Of a stretch of DNA of 64,000 nucleotides, positions 18,249-27,638 are shown piece by piece; the stretch's first letter is position 1; every line of letters starts with the position of its first letter. Source of the DNA: Saprospiraceae bacterium (GTDB lineage: Bacteria; Bacteroidota; Bacteroidia; Chitinophagales; Saprospiraceae); the NCBI GenBank assembly GCA_021604865.1, contig BQJU01000029.1:1-64000 (forward strand), given 5' to 3'. The translations under genes were made by a program, and so were the position numbers. Below the pieces are notes generated by a model. The model worked only from the letters and a program-made list of their open reading frames with translations, did no database searches and was not told the origin of the DNA.

Positions 18249-20659
18249 TATTCATAACGCAACGCCTCCACCGGATTGCCATAGGCTGCCCGGATGGCAT
18301 AATAACTCGTGGTCAATAATGTGATGACACCGACCAGGAAAAATGCCAGGGCATACATCCAGTAGTTCATGGTCGTATGATAGGAAAAGGTCTCCAGCCA
18401 TTTGGTCATAAAATACCAGGCGGCAATAAAAGCCGGGAGCGCAGCAAAGCCTACTAACAGGATAAAATTGCGGGTCAGCAGATAGACAATATCAGTGGTG
18501 TTGGCTCCCATAATTTTTCGGACGCCGATTTCTTTGGTTCTTTGCTCCGCAGTAAAGGACGTCAGGCCTAATAACCCCAGACAGGCCACAAAGATCATCA
18601 GGACACTAAAAAGGGTAAACAGCCTGGCTCTGATCTGATCCGCCTGGTACAATTCCATGAAAGAAGCATCAACAAAACCGTATTCAAAATCTTCACCTGG
18701 AAAAACTTCCTGCCATTGTTGCTTAGCATATCCAAGGATAGCTGAAACATCTTCGGCACCTTGCGGATTCATACGTACATGAATCTGGCGGTTGTTAAAC
18801 CTCGGAAAAAACAGGATGGGCGTAATCGGATCATAGAGCGAACTTTGATGAAAATCCTTGACCACACCAACTATTTTCATAAACGGAATGGTATCATTAT
18901 TACCAAATTTCACTTTCCGGCCAATGGCATCTGACCAATTCATCCGTTTTACCATCGCCTGATTGACCATCACGGCCAAAGAAGTATCCGAACCGAATTC
19001 CCGGCTAAAATTTCTTCCTTCGACTACTTCAATACCCATGGTGGGAAAAAACTCATAGTCTACGCCATAATTATCTACGCCATATTGATCGGTCGTGCCA
19101 TCAGCTTTTTCTAAAGTCATTATCACTTTGCCATAACCGTCGCCTGGTGTTGTCGTAGCTGTACCTATACTGGTAATCTTGGGGTTTTGCAATAGCTTTT
19201 CACGCAAAATCGGGTATTTATCCGGACCATCCCTACCTGCCAATTCAAAAGTAAGTACATGCTCTTTATTGAATCCCAAATCTTTGGTACGTAGATATTG
19301 CATCTGGTCATAAATGATGCCTGTACCTATCAGCATAAAAATTGTAATCGCAAACTGTAGGGTAACCAATGCTTTGCGCAATCCGGGATTGCCAGTTCCT
19401 TTTGATAAATTGCCCTTCAAAACAGAAATCGGTGGAAAGGCGGATAGGTAAAATGCCGGGTAACTGCCGCCAACAATTCCAGCCAGCAAAAGTATTCCTA
19501 ATGCCCCTATCAAAACCGGACCTGACACAAGCAACGACTGGCCCAGGGTCAATTCAAAAGCATTGTTAAAGACGGGCAAAAGAATTAAAACCAACAAAAA
19601 ACTCAACACCAAAGCAATAGTCGTAAAAATGATGGATTCTCCTAAAAACAACCAGATCAACTGTCTTCTTTCCGAACCCAATACCTTTCGGATACCTACT
19701 TCAGTGGCCCGTTTGGTAGCACGGGCAGTGGCCAGATTCATATAGTTTATGCAGGCAATTAACAATAAAAACAAGCCTACAATACCAAAAATATAGAGAA
19801 ATCCAATCTCTCCCGTTGGTTCGGGTTCTCCCTCAAATGTGGAGTGCAAGTGAATGTCAGTCAGGCCAATAGCCTCATATTTAATTTTGATATCCAGCTC
19901 ATCAAAAATAACAGCCACATATTTGTTGATCACCTCTGGTAGTTTGGCAGCAAAGGCTTCAACACTGGTCCCCTCCTTGAGTAATACGTAGGTATAAATA
20001 CCAAAATTGCTCCAGGAATCCGCATCGGGATTACCTAATCCAGGAATGGTGTTACTGGAAATCATAGCGTTGGCAATGAGATGGGAATACTTAGGCATAT
20101 CCTCATAAACACCCGTGACTTTATACTTCCGGCCACTGGGTGTTTGCAGGAATTCACCTAGCGGATTATCATTACCAAAAATCCGTTTTGAGGTACCATT
20201 AGAGAGTGCAATAGAATTGGGTTCGCGCAACGCAGATTTGGCATCTCCTAAAAGGAAATTAAAGCTGAATACATCACAAACCGTGGAATCAACCAGGTAT
20301 ACTTTTTCTTCAAAAAAATAATTTTGATCCGTCTCTCCACGCTGGAAACGGGTTCGGCCGTTGGAAATAAACCTTACGTACTCTTCTACTTCTGGATAGT
20401 CTTGTTTTAATTGCATGCCCAATGGCGACTGTGTAACAGCCCAGCGAAAAGCATCATCCGGTTCGGTAACGTCACTGGAAATACGGTAAATGCGATCCGC
20501 TTTTTCATGGTATTTGTCAAAGCGGTTCTCTTCAGTGATGTATAATAGGATAAATAAGGTGGCAGCAATACCAACGGTCAATCCCAGAATATTCAGAATG
20601 GTGTAACCGGGCTGGCGTCGGAAATTGCGCAGGGCAATTTTTAAGGCATTTTTGATCAT
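18248..20659 (-). CDS. ABC transporter permease (FtsX/MacB type)
   Basis: Start set at MIKNALKIALRNFRR (20659), the typical N-terminus; the frame runs 10 codons further. An 803-aa protein with one TM at ~20-42, a MacB-type periplasmic domain, three TM helices around 280-420, a second periplasmic domain, and three more C-terminal TM helices. It carries both FtsX signature loops (RATEVGIRKVLGS; RTKEIGVRKIMGA). Such Bacteroidota permeases work with a separate MacB-like ATPase in mechanotransmission-type export of peptides or lipoproteins. No ATPase is adjacent, so this is an orphan permease. The stop codon TAG is the first triplet of a family C palindrome. Confidence 0.92.
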   Translation of the reverse strand: MIKNALKIALRNFRRQPGYTILNILGLTVGIAATLFILLYITEENRFDKYHEKADRIYRISSDVTEPDDAFRWAVTQSPLGMQLKQDYPEVEEYVRFISNGRTRFQRGETDQNYFFEEKVYLVDSTVCDVFSFNFLLGDAKSALREPNSIALSNGTSKRIFGNDNPLGEFLQTPSGRKYKVTGVYEDMPKYSHLIANAMISSNTIPGLGNPDADSWSNFGIYTYVLLKEGTSVEAFAAKLPEVINKYVAVIFDELDIKIKYEAIGLTDIHLHSTFEGEPEPTGEIGFLYIFGIVGLFLLLIACINYMNLATARATKRATEVGIRKVLGSERRQLIWLFLGESIIFTTIALVLSFLLVLILLPVFNNAFELTLGQSLLVSGPVLIGALGILLLAGIVGGSYPAFYLSAFPPISVLKGNLSKGTGNPGLRKALVTLQFAITIFMLIGTGIIYDQMQYLRTKDLGFNKEHVLTFELAGRDGPDKYPILREKLLQNPKITSIGTATTTPGDGYGKVIMTLEKADGTTDQYGVDNYGVDYEFFPTMGIEVVEGRNFSREFGSDTSLAVMVNQAMVKRMNWSDAIGRKVKFGNNDTIPFMKIVGVVKDFHQSSLYDPITPILFFPRFNNRQIHVRMNPQGAEDVSAILGYAKQQWQEVFPGEDFEYGFVDASFMELYQADQIRARLFTLFSVLMIFVACLGLLGLTSFTAEQRTKEIGVRKIMGANTTDIVYLLTRNFILLVGFAALPAFIAAWYFMTKWLETFSYHTTMNYWMYALAFFLVGVITLLTTSYYAIRAAYGNPVEALRYE

Positions 20660-20827
20660 ATCAATATGGTGTGTCGGGTGAAGAAACAAATTAGGCTAAC
20701 AATATACAGATTTTCAGAAAATACGAATAATTTCGTACTAATTATTTTAAAATGTTCCTCCTGTTTTGTTCTTTCGAATAGTGGTAGAACTTCAATTTTC
20801 TCTTAAATTGTCCCCAAAACCTAGCCC

Positions 20828-21622
20828 ATGCAACTTAAGGAAATCACCCCAACTGACCTATCCATGCTTCGCCCACAACTTTACTCTACGCTCTCAATCC
20901 CGCTAGATGGTATGTGGGATCAAATCATCCATCAATCAAATTTGTGGAGTATTTTTCAAAAAAACAAGCTAATCGGATATTATAGTCTGGATGGAGAGGG
21001 GCGCTTGATTCATTTTTTTCTTTTACCAGAATATGTGGTGGAAAGTCAGGACATTTTCCGTCAGGTAATACAAGAACATGCCATAAAAACAGGGCTTACC
21101 TTTACCAACCATCCACAGTATTTGAGCCTTAGCCTGGATATTTGCACGAAAGTGCAGGTGCATTCCTATTTATTTACGGATGGGCATCAGGAGGCCTCCG
21201 TTTTGCCACAATTTGAAGGCCTGGATTTTACACTTGTCCAACTTCAGGATTTAGACGCAGTGGTCGCTTTTGGGGTAACCAATGTTGGCGCCCCTGCAGA
21301 ATGGCTAAAATCTTACTTTGAAAATCTGATCAATAAAGAAGAACTCTTTAAACTTAGTTCGGACAGAGACATCATGGGAACCTGTGAAGTCAGAGGAAAT
21401 ACCTATCAACCTCAAATAGCGGACCTCGGGGCGATCACCGCTCAACAACATCGCAAAAAAGGGGTTGGCACTTTTCTTTTAGGTCAGGCTAAGGCTATAA
21501 GTATCCAGCGTAAACTAATTCCTATATGTTCTTGTGAAGCCAGCAATATTGGCTCCCGGAAAATGATTGAACGGGTGGGGTTTGGGAGTTGGCATCGTAT
21601 ATTGGAGATAAAATATGATTAA
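20828..21622 (+). CDS. GNAT-family N-acetyltransferase
   Basis: A 264-aa cytosolic protein. The C-terminal ~110 residues are a GNAT fold with the acetyl-CoA loop HRKKGVGTFLL (~213-223) and the closing CEASNIGSRKMIERVGF. The N-terminal half (~1-130) looks like a degenerate second GNAT-like domain (QLYSTLSIPLDGMWDQII). Substrate unknown. Monocistronic, convergent with the T9SS protein at 21654. Confidence 0.85.
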   Translation: MQLKEITPTDLSMLRPQLYSTLSIPLDGMWDQIIHQSNLWSIFQKNKLIGYYSLDGEGRLIHFFLLPEYVVESQDIFRQVIQEHAIKTGLTFTNHPQYLSLSLDICTKVQVHSYLFTDGHQEASVLPQFEGLDFTLVQLQDLDAVVAFGVTNVGAPAEWLKSYFENLINKEELFKLSSDRDIMGTCEVRGNTYQPQIADLGAITAQQHRKKGVGTFLLGQAKAISIQRKLIPICSCEASNIGSRKMIERVGFGSWHRILEIKYD

Positions 21623-21630
21623 TCACTTAT

Positions 21631-21653
21631 TGCATGTTTGGAGGTCAAGCTGT
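21631..21653. repeat. Solo end of repeat family B
   Basis: TTGCATGTTTGGAGGTCAAGC matches the terminal motif of family B (compare 33274-33290 and 51383-51400) but has no partner end nearby. It sits in the 31-bp gap between two convergent stops. Confidence 0.5.
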
Positions 21654-23597
21654 TTATCGCAAAACCATCACATCTCCAGATACAATTTCTTCTTCTACAC
21701 TTCCAGCATCCGTAGCAGATTGCAGGGTATATTTTATAAAATAAGTATAGATACCGGTCTCTGCTGGGCGGCCATTAGGGATGCTGCCGTCCCAGGTATT
21801 TTCAAGGCTCTTGGAATGGAAGATAAGCCCTCCCCAACGATTAAACACCGTCATTTCATACTCTTGTAAATCCCCTACATAACCAATTTCGAAACGGTCA
21901 TTGATGCCATCCAGGTTGGGAGAAAAAGCGTTGGGTACGTACATTCTAATTGCATTTTTAACGGTAATGCTACGGCTAATGGTGTCGACACAATTGCCGA
22001 TACCCGTTACCTGAAAATTGACCTCATATACCCCTGGTGCCCGGTATTCATGCAAAGGGCTAGCTCCGGAACTAGAGGTTTGATCACCAAAATCCCATTG
22101 CCATTGCAGGATATTGCCTTCCGAGCGGTCTTCAAATTGCACCTCACTATCCAGAATATCGGGATTTTCCGGAGTAAAGGCGAAATTGGCAACGGGGGCA
22201 TCGTATACCCGCACCAAGTTTTCCTGATTATATTCTGAAATACAATTTTCAAAATGAGTCACCCGCACGGCTAGGTCGTAGTTGCCACCTTCAGTAAAAG
22301 TGTGGCTGGCTGTCCCTATCTCATTACTGGTGGCACCATCGCCGAAAGACCATTCGTAGGCCAGCGCGGGAGTATCGGTAATAGCTTCAAAATTGACTGT
22401 GAGTGGTAAACAACCTTCGCTGAAGTCGGCAATTAAGTCGACTTCTGGTGTTTCTAAAACTTCAATAAACATGGTAAAATCATTGCTACATTCCGTAGCG
22501 GAATTAAATGCCACAGTAATAGTACCACTACCACTCACTGAGGGATCAAAAAGTCCGGTAGCCGAATTGATGATACCCTCGCCGGTCCAGGACCCTGCCC
22601 CTACATTTGGATCCAATTCGAAAGCTTCTGTGGCAACACAAACGGGCTGCGGATAATCAATGAAATTTTCTTGCAATACCGTCACAACTACCGAATCAAG
22701 CTTGGTGCAGCCCATATTGCCTATGGCTTCTACGTAATAAGTCGTTGTAAGTTCTGGTTTTGCCCAGACCGAAGTGGTCGTATCAGTCACCATACCATCC
22801 GTCCAGCTGAGTGAGTAATTAGAGGCAAAATTTAGCAATACACTATCGCCCAGACAAAGACTGATATCGTCCGGTACTTCAACATCAACGTGTTCAATAA
22901 TTAACTCGTCAATCCAGACATAAAAGCCCAATAGGTAACTGTCATTTGCAGCGGTGAAAGTGGAGTTTGCTACATCCCCAACGTAACCGATATAAACATA
23001 CTCAAATGCCTCACTGGCAGTGTAGGTAAAGGTCAGCTGTTGCCACTCGCTACCAGAAGTGACTTGCTCCGAAGTGACCCACTGATCGGCCATGGCCGAA
23101 AAATTAGCCAGATTAGCATTAAAGGTCGGATACTGTGTATTGGAAAAGAAGACGCCCCATTGGTTGGTCTCGTATAATTGATCCGGGTCATCCTTTTTGT
23201 TCTGAATCCAGAATGAAATCTCGTAGCAGTCGCCTGGTACCAGGGGTTCCAGTAATTGAGTACCGCCCCATTCCTTTGACCCGTCGGGGCCATTACCTTT
23301 CCAAACGCCTAAGACGCCACCTCCTTCATAAGGGAATCCACACCAAGTATTACCCTCGCCCAATGGACAAGGTTCCAGACCAGTTAGGTTGGAACCAAAT
23401 TCAATATCAACATGGTGATGATCAGCCGTACCATTAGCAGAATACCAATGAGTAAGTCCACTTAAAGTATTAGGGCTTTGTCCTGAAGTGCCATCCCAAA
23501 TTTCGAATCCTGGGTCGGCTATCAGGTTTTGGCTAAAAATTCCTTGGCTGGCAATAAGCAGGTAAAAACAAATGGCGGTAATTCGCTGTACCATCAT
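21654..23597 (-). CDS. PKD-domain surface protein with type B T9SS sorting domain
   Basis: Start at MMVQRITAICFYLLIA (23597), giving a signal peptide; 10 further codons are open upstream. A 647-aa protein: a jelly-roll, carbohydrate-binding-like N-terminal part (~25-250), an Ig-like domain, two PKD domains (YEWSFGDGATSNEIG; WQWDFGDQTSSSG), then a CHU_C/gliding-type C-terminal domain (VPNAFSPNLDGINDRF ... MTVFNRWGGLIF ... TWDGS). Exported by type IX secretion and attached to the cell surface; likely adhesion or polymer binding. Confidence 0.9.
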   Translation of the reverse strand: MMVQRITAICFYLLIASQGIFSQNLIADPGFEIWDGTSGQSPNTLSGLTHWYSANGTADHHHVDIEFGSNLTGLEPCPLGEGNTWCGFPYEGGGVLGVWKGNGPDGSKEWGGTQLLEPLVPGDCYEISFWIQNKKDDPDQLYETNQWGVFFSNTQYPTFNANLANFSAMADQWVTSEQVTSGSEWQQLTFTYTASEAFEYVYIGYVGDVANSTFTAANDSYLLGFYVWIDELIIEHVDVEVPDDISLCLGDSVLLNFASNYSLSWTDGMVTDTTTSVWAKPELTTTYYVEAIGNMGCTKLDSVVVTVLQENFIDYPQPVCVATEAFELDPNVGAGSWTGEGIINSATGLFDPSVSGSGTITVAFNSATECSNDFTMFIEVLETPEVDLIADFSEGCLPLTVNFEAITDTPALAYEWSFGDGATSNEIGTASHTFTEGGNYDLAVRVTHFENCISEYNQENLVRVYDAPVANFAFTPENPDILDSEVQFEDRSEGNILQWQWDFGDQTSSSGASPLHEYRAPGVYEVNFQVTGIGNCVDTISRSITVKNAIRMYVPNAFSPNLDGINDRFEIGYVGDLQEYEMTVFNRWGGLIFHSKSLENTWDGSIPNGRPAETGIYTYFIKYTLQSATDAGSVEEEIVSGDVMVLR

Positions 23598-23721
23598 GAT
23601 CAAGATTTTAAAATAAAATATACCCATTCTAGCTGGTCAAGTGCAAGTGTCAGGAAGTAGTATGCGGTTCACCCTGACACTTGCCCCCTGACACATGATT
23701 TCTGAGACCTGACCTTTCACT

Positions 23722-25527
23722 CTATTGTTTGATCAGTCGTTTTATCGCAATTCCTTCAGTGGTTTGAATCGTCAATACCAACATGCCAGATGGAAGGCCA
23801 TCCAGATTCATGACTGCCGTGTTGTCATTAAAATCCAAGTTAAATACTCGTAAAACGCGACCTGTCGCATCATGTATGATCGCCTGCTCCGGATTAGCAC
23901 CGTTGGCTTCATACCTCAGGTAAACCACATCACTTGCCGGGTTAGGGAATACATTAAACTGCTTAGACAGTTCCGTTTCTCTTACGCCCACTAGTAGGAA
24001 TCCATCACAATTTTCATCAACATCATTATCCGCTATTTCTTCTGCATCCGGGTTGATATCCGGATTGTTATCGTCACAATCTTCATCGGAATTAAAACCG
24101 TCCATGTCGGCGTCAATGACCAGTGCAATGCCATCACAATCCTCATCTATCTCATTATTGGGAATCTCAGTGGCGCTAGGATTAATAGCTACATCTAAAT
24201 CATTACAATCATTAGCAATGCTGAAACCGTCCATATCCTGATCAATAAAATTGCCATAGCGAATTACAGTCAGGTCATTTTGGGTAACTGGTGTTGCAGA
24301 AGCACCTACCAGTAGAACTTTTCCATCAGCTTGCAGCGTGATCCCATTTGCAAAAGCAAATAAGTCTGAAGTTTGGGTGGCAACGACGCCATTTTCACCC
24401 CAAGTAGAATCAATTACACCAGTGGCATGCATCCGTACAGAAAAGAATTTCCGAGGACCACCTGCAAAGAAAGTTCCACCACTTTCTCCTCCCGCCAGGA
24501 TTTTACCGTCGGGTTGTATAGTGATCGCTAATCCAACATCATTGATGTCATTATCTACAGAAACGACGCCATCCAAACCAAAATCGGTATTTACACTGCC
24601 ATCCGGATGATAAGCTAATACAACCAGGTTATTGCCCTGAGCCGTACTATTATTGCCGGTCACCAGGATATTGCCATTTTCGTGAATGGTGAGGCCATAA
24701 CCTCTGCCTTGGTAGGGAGCTAATATGGTACCATCAGTTCCAAAACTAGTATCAAAACCGCTGCCATCACTCCGTACTTTATAGAGAGAGATACGTTCTG
24801 TTCCTGCAGGTTTAGTACGACCCGAAGTCAACAAATTGCCATCTTCCAGAACCTCCAACTGGAGTACATCGCTAACGATAGAATCCAGGTCCCACATGAA
24901 AATACCATCTGTTCCGAAAGTAGAATCAATTGAACCGTTGGCGTCAAATTTGGCTATGACACTTCTGTAAAAGCCCCAGCCTGGTATTTTGCTGGTGCCC
25001 CCCAGAAAGATTTCACCAGCATCGTTTACTGCAATCGTTCTGGCGTAGTCTTCGCTATCATCTATATGCTGAATGACTATACCATTATTGCCAAAGGAAG
25101 TATCTAATGCGCCATCAGCAGTCAGCTTGATCAGGATCATCTCAGTATTATTGGGCTCATCTGTGCCGTGTGAACCGGACACCAAGAAACTGCCATCTTC
25201 CAGCATCTTAAGGCTATAGCCCAAATCGGAACCGGCTTCATTGAGGTAGTGATACTGCCCATTCACTGCAAAGGTAGAGTCCAGGGAGCCGTCTTCATTC
25301 AAACGAATGACTTCAATGTCAAAGTTATGCGGAAATCTGGCGGAAGCCACAATAACAATTTTTCCATCGGGCTGCACCACTACATCGTTTGCCGTTTCTG
25401 TACCGCCAACTAAATCTAGTAGTAAAATGCCGTTTTCGGCAAATGAGGAGTCTAAGGCACCATCCTGTGCAAAGGTGTGGACGGTCGTGCAAAAGATAAA
25501 AACTATTAAGGTAAAAATATTCTTCAT
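23722..25527 (-). CDS. Delta-60 repeat protein with MopE-like Ca2+ motifs and T9SS tail
   Basis: A 601-aa protein with signal peptide ~1-21 (HTFAQ). Residues ~22-410 hold about seven delta-60 (beta-propeller-like) repeats of the form [12 protein letters not shown] ... I-PDGKI. Next come two aspartate-rich MopE-type segments ([15 protein letters not shown]..., [18 protein letters not shown]) with paired Cys, probably Ca2+-binding linkers, and a type A sorting domain ([13 protein letters not shown] ... RLIKQ). Secreted through the type IX system. Ligand and role unknown. Confidence 0.9.
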   Translation of the reverse strand: MKNIFTLIVFIFCTTVHTFAQDGALDSSFAENGILLLDLVGGTETANDVVVQPDGKIVIVASARFPHNFDIEVIRLNEDGSLDSTFAVNGQYHYLNEAGSDLGYSLKMLEDGSFLVSGSHGTDEPNNTEMILIKLTADGALDTSFGNNGIVIQHIDDSEDYARTIAVNDAGEIFLGGTSKIPGWGFYRSVIAKFDANGSIDSTFGTDGIFMWDLDSIVSDVLQLEVLEDGNLLTSGRTKPAGTERISLYKVRSDGSGFDTSFGTDGTILAPYQGRGYGLTIHENGNILVTGNNSTAQGNNLVVLAYHPDGSVNTDFGLDGVVSVDNDINDVGLAITIQPDGKILAGGESGGTFFAGGPRKFFSVRMHATGVIDSTWGENGVVATQTSDLFAFANGITLQADGKVLLVGASATPVTQNDLTVIRYGNFIDQDMDGFSIANDCNDLDVAINPSATEIPNNEIDEDCDGIALVIDADMDGFNSDEDCDDNNPDINPDAEEIADNDVDENCDGFLLVGVRETELSKQFNVFPNPASDVVYLRYEANGANPEQAIIHDATGRVLRVFNLDFNDNTAVMNLDGLPSGMLVLTIQTTEGIAIKRLIKQ

Positions 25528-25770
25528 GACGAAGCTTTAAGGTTGAGTTGAAAAAAGGGAGTTAAAAATTTTGTCAGTCAATAGTCGCTCGTAATTGCTC
25601 CATAATGCCCATCGACATGGTAGCTTCTGCAAAATTAGGCCCTGAAAAACGCTTAATAAAGTACATTATTCCTTAATTTTAGGATAATAGCCCTATCACT
25701 ATTTTATATAAATACCTGATAACTATATATTTAAGTTTATTTATTTTTCAATATTTTAGACTTTTGAGTC

Positions 25771-27237
25771 ATGATGATGATCAATGACAGCAAACTTATG
25801 ACCAATCTTTCTTTGCTTAACAGTAAGGATTTAGCCCGCTTCCGGGATTTTGTACAATCCCCATTTTTTAATAAACACCAACCTACTCTAACACTTGCCG
25901 AGTACCTTTTTGATCATCCTAAACGTTGGAAAAGCATCACCAAAGAGGAATTATTTTCACACCTTTTCCCTGGGGAATCTTATGCCGAATTCAAGGTAAA
26001 TAATGTCATGTCCTACCTGATGGAATTGCTCAACCGGTTTTTGGAACAAATAGGTATTGAAGCAAGCCAGGAGATGGCCCTGCATGGATTGGTTGCAACA
26101 CAGGAACGAGGGTTGATCAAACTGTTTCAGAGCAATTTACGCAAGGCAAAAAAGTCGTTGGCTGCCACCGATGGCTGGGATGAGGATCACTATAAGCTAC
26201 ATTATCAGTTCTTATTATTAGAGCACGATTATCAAAAAAAATTGGAAAAAAAGTATGCCATGCACTTGCTGAAGGAAGCTTCTTCTACCTTGGATACCTG
26301 GTATTTGAAACAAAAATTGGAACGAAGTTGTGAATTATTGACATTGTCAAATCTCCACAACGAAAAAGCAGAACAATCCTTATTACAACCATTGATTGCC
26401 TTTATCGAAAAATACCAGGCCCATTTTTTCGCCATCCCTATTATCCACGTATTTTATAAATGCCTGATGGCAATTTGGTACCCGGAGCAAGAAGCGCATT
26501 ATTTTGAGTTATTGGCCTTTTTTGAAAAAAACGAATCGGATTTCAGTTACCAGGATCGAAAAACGGTGTATGGACACCTGCTAAACTATACCACTAAAAA
26601 AACCAATGCTAATCACCCTTTTTTTGCAAAGGAAACTTTTAAAATTTATATTCGCCTGCTCGATAATGACTTCCTGATGAACAACGGGACTCTTCACCAG
26701 ATTACCTATAACAACATTACTTCGCTAGCCTGCAATTTTGGTCTATTCGACTGGGGAGAAAATTTTGTCAGGTCTTACGCCCCCTATTTGCCCGATGACG
26801 CCAGAGATAACGCTTATGGATTCAATCTCGCCAATATCTATTTTCATCAAGAGCGATACGAAGAAGCCCTGGAACTGGTTCAGCACGTATTGTATACCAA
26901 CTATTTCTACAAACAAAAAACCAAATTCCTACAGGTAAAAATCTATTATGAGATGAAAGAAGAAGCCTTGCTTTTTTCGGCCCTGGATAGCTTTCGGATA
27001 TTCGCTTTACGCACTAAAAAGATTGCTTCGGAACAACGTAGATGGACCTTAAATTTTGTGAAATTTGCCAAAACATTGGCCTCAACTGCTGCACTTGAAG
27101 GGGTATTAAAAAAAGAGGCGTTTCAAAAAAAGGTCCAGCAATTACAAGCGAAGTTTGACACCTTTAAGGCGCCTATTCTGCATAAGGATTGGTTACGGGA
27201 TAAAATTGCGGAGTTGGGAGAAGGAGTTAGGCGATAA
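25771..27237 (+). CDS. Large helical hypothetical protein
   Basis: A 488-aa cytosolic protein without signal or TM. Start chosen at the first ATG (25771); a second, MTNLSLLNSKD, lies 9 codons later. Nearly all-helical with a TPR-like C-terminal half (NIYFHQERYEEALELVQHVLY). The N-terminal part (RFRDFVQSPFFNKHQ...) resembles a paralogous family I associate with Saprospiria genomes, without known function. Upstream ~240 bp is AT-rich and may hold the promoter. Monocistronic or followed by the DUF559 fragment 24 bp on. Confidence 0.75.
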   Translation: MMMINDSKLMTNLSLLNSKDLARFRDFVQSPFFNKHQPTLTLAEYLFDHPKRWKSITKEELFSHLFPGESYAEFKVNNVMSYLMELLNRFLEQIGIEASQEMALHGLVATQERGLIKLFQSNLRKAKKSLAATDGWDEDHYKLHYQFLLLEHDYQKKLEKKYAMHLLKEASSTLDTWYLKQKLERSCELLTLSNLHNEKAEQSLLQPLIAFIEKYQAHFFAIPIIHVFYKCLMAIWYPEQEAHYFELLAFFEKNESDFSYQDRKTVYGHLLNYTTKKTNANHPFFAKETFKIYIRLLDNDFLMNNGTLHQITYNNITSLACNFGLFDWGENFVRSYAPYLPDDARDNAYGFNLANIYFHQERYEEALELVQHVLYTNYFYKQKTKFLQVKIYYEMKEEALLFSALDSFRIFALRTKKIASEQRRWTLNFVKFAKTLASTAALEGVLKKEAFQKKVQQLQAKFDTFKAPILHKDWLRDKIAELGEGVRR

Positions 27238-27261
27238 GGTGTAAATTATATAGCAGATTTT

Positions 27262-27504
27262 ATGTGTAAAGAATTGCTGCTGATTATAGAAGTAGATGGT
27301 ATCACCCATGATTCAGAAGAAGGTTTTCTCAGGGACCAAAAGAGGGATGCCGCATTGAAAGAAATTGGCTTCACAGTTCTCCGTTTTTCAGACTGGGAAG
27401 TATTGAATAAAATGGTTGATGTATCCATTATGATCGGAGATTGGATAGACGAAAACAGGTCCAATCAACAGAGAAACGCCCAATTGGATGAGTCAGTTGA
27501 ATAA
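27262..27504 (+). pseudogene. DUF559-type endonuclease fragment
   Basis: 80 codons covering only the C-terminal half of a DUF559 (Vsr/MutH-like) nuclease: IIEVDG-THD (the metal-binding E-x-D region), RDQKRDAALKEIGFTVLRFSD and a short acidic tail. Whole proteins are ~120 aa and begin with a block ending in IVDFYCPxxKLI, which is absent here because the previous gene ends 24 bp upstream. It may still be translated from the ATG at 27262, but it is probably a decaying remnant. Confidence 0.6.
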
Positions 27505-27638
27505 GGAAATTTGAGTAATTAATTCCCCCTTTGTGTTCCCCCCAGGGGGAAATAGCCGTACTCCGATATACCTGAAGTGGAAAATAAATAATCAGAAACC
27601 TCACAAATATTCAACCAAGACTAACCCCACCTTACTTT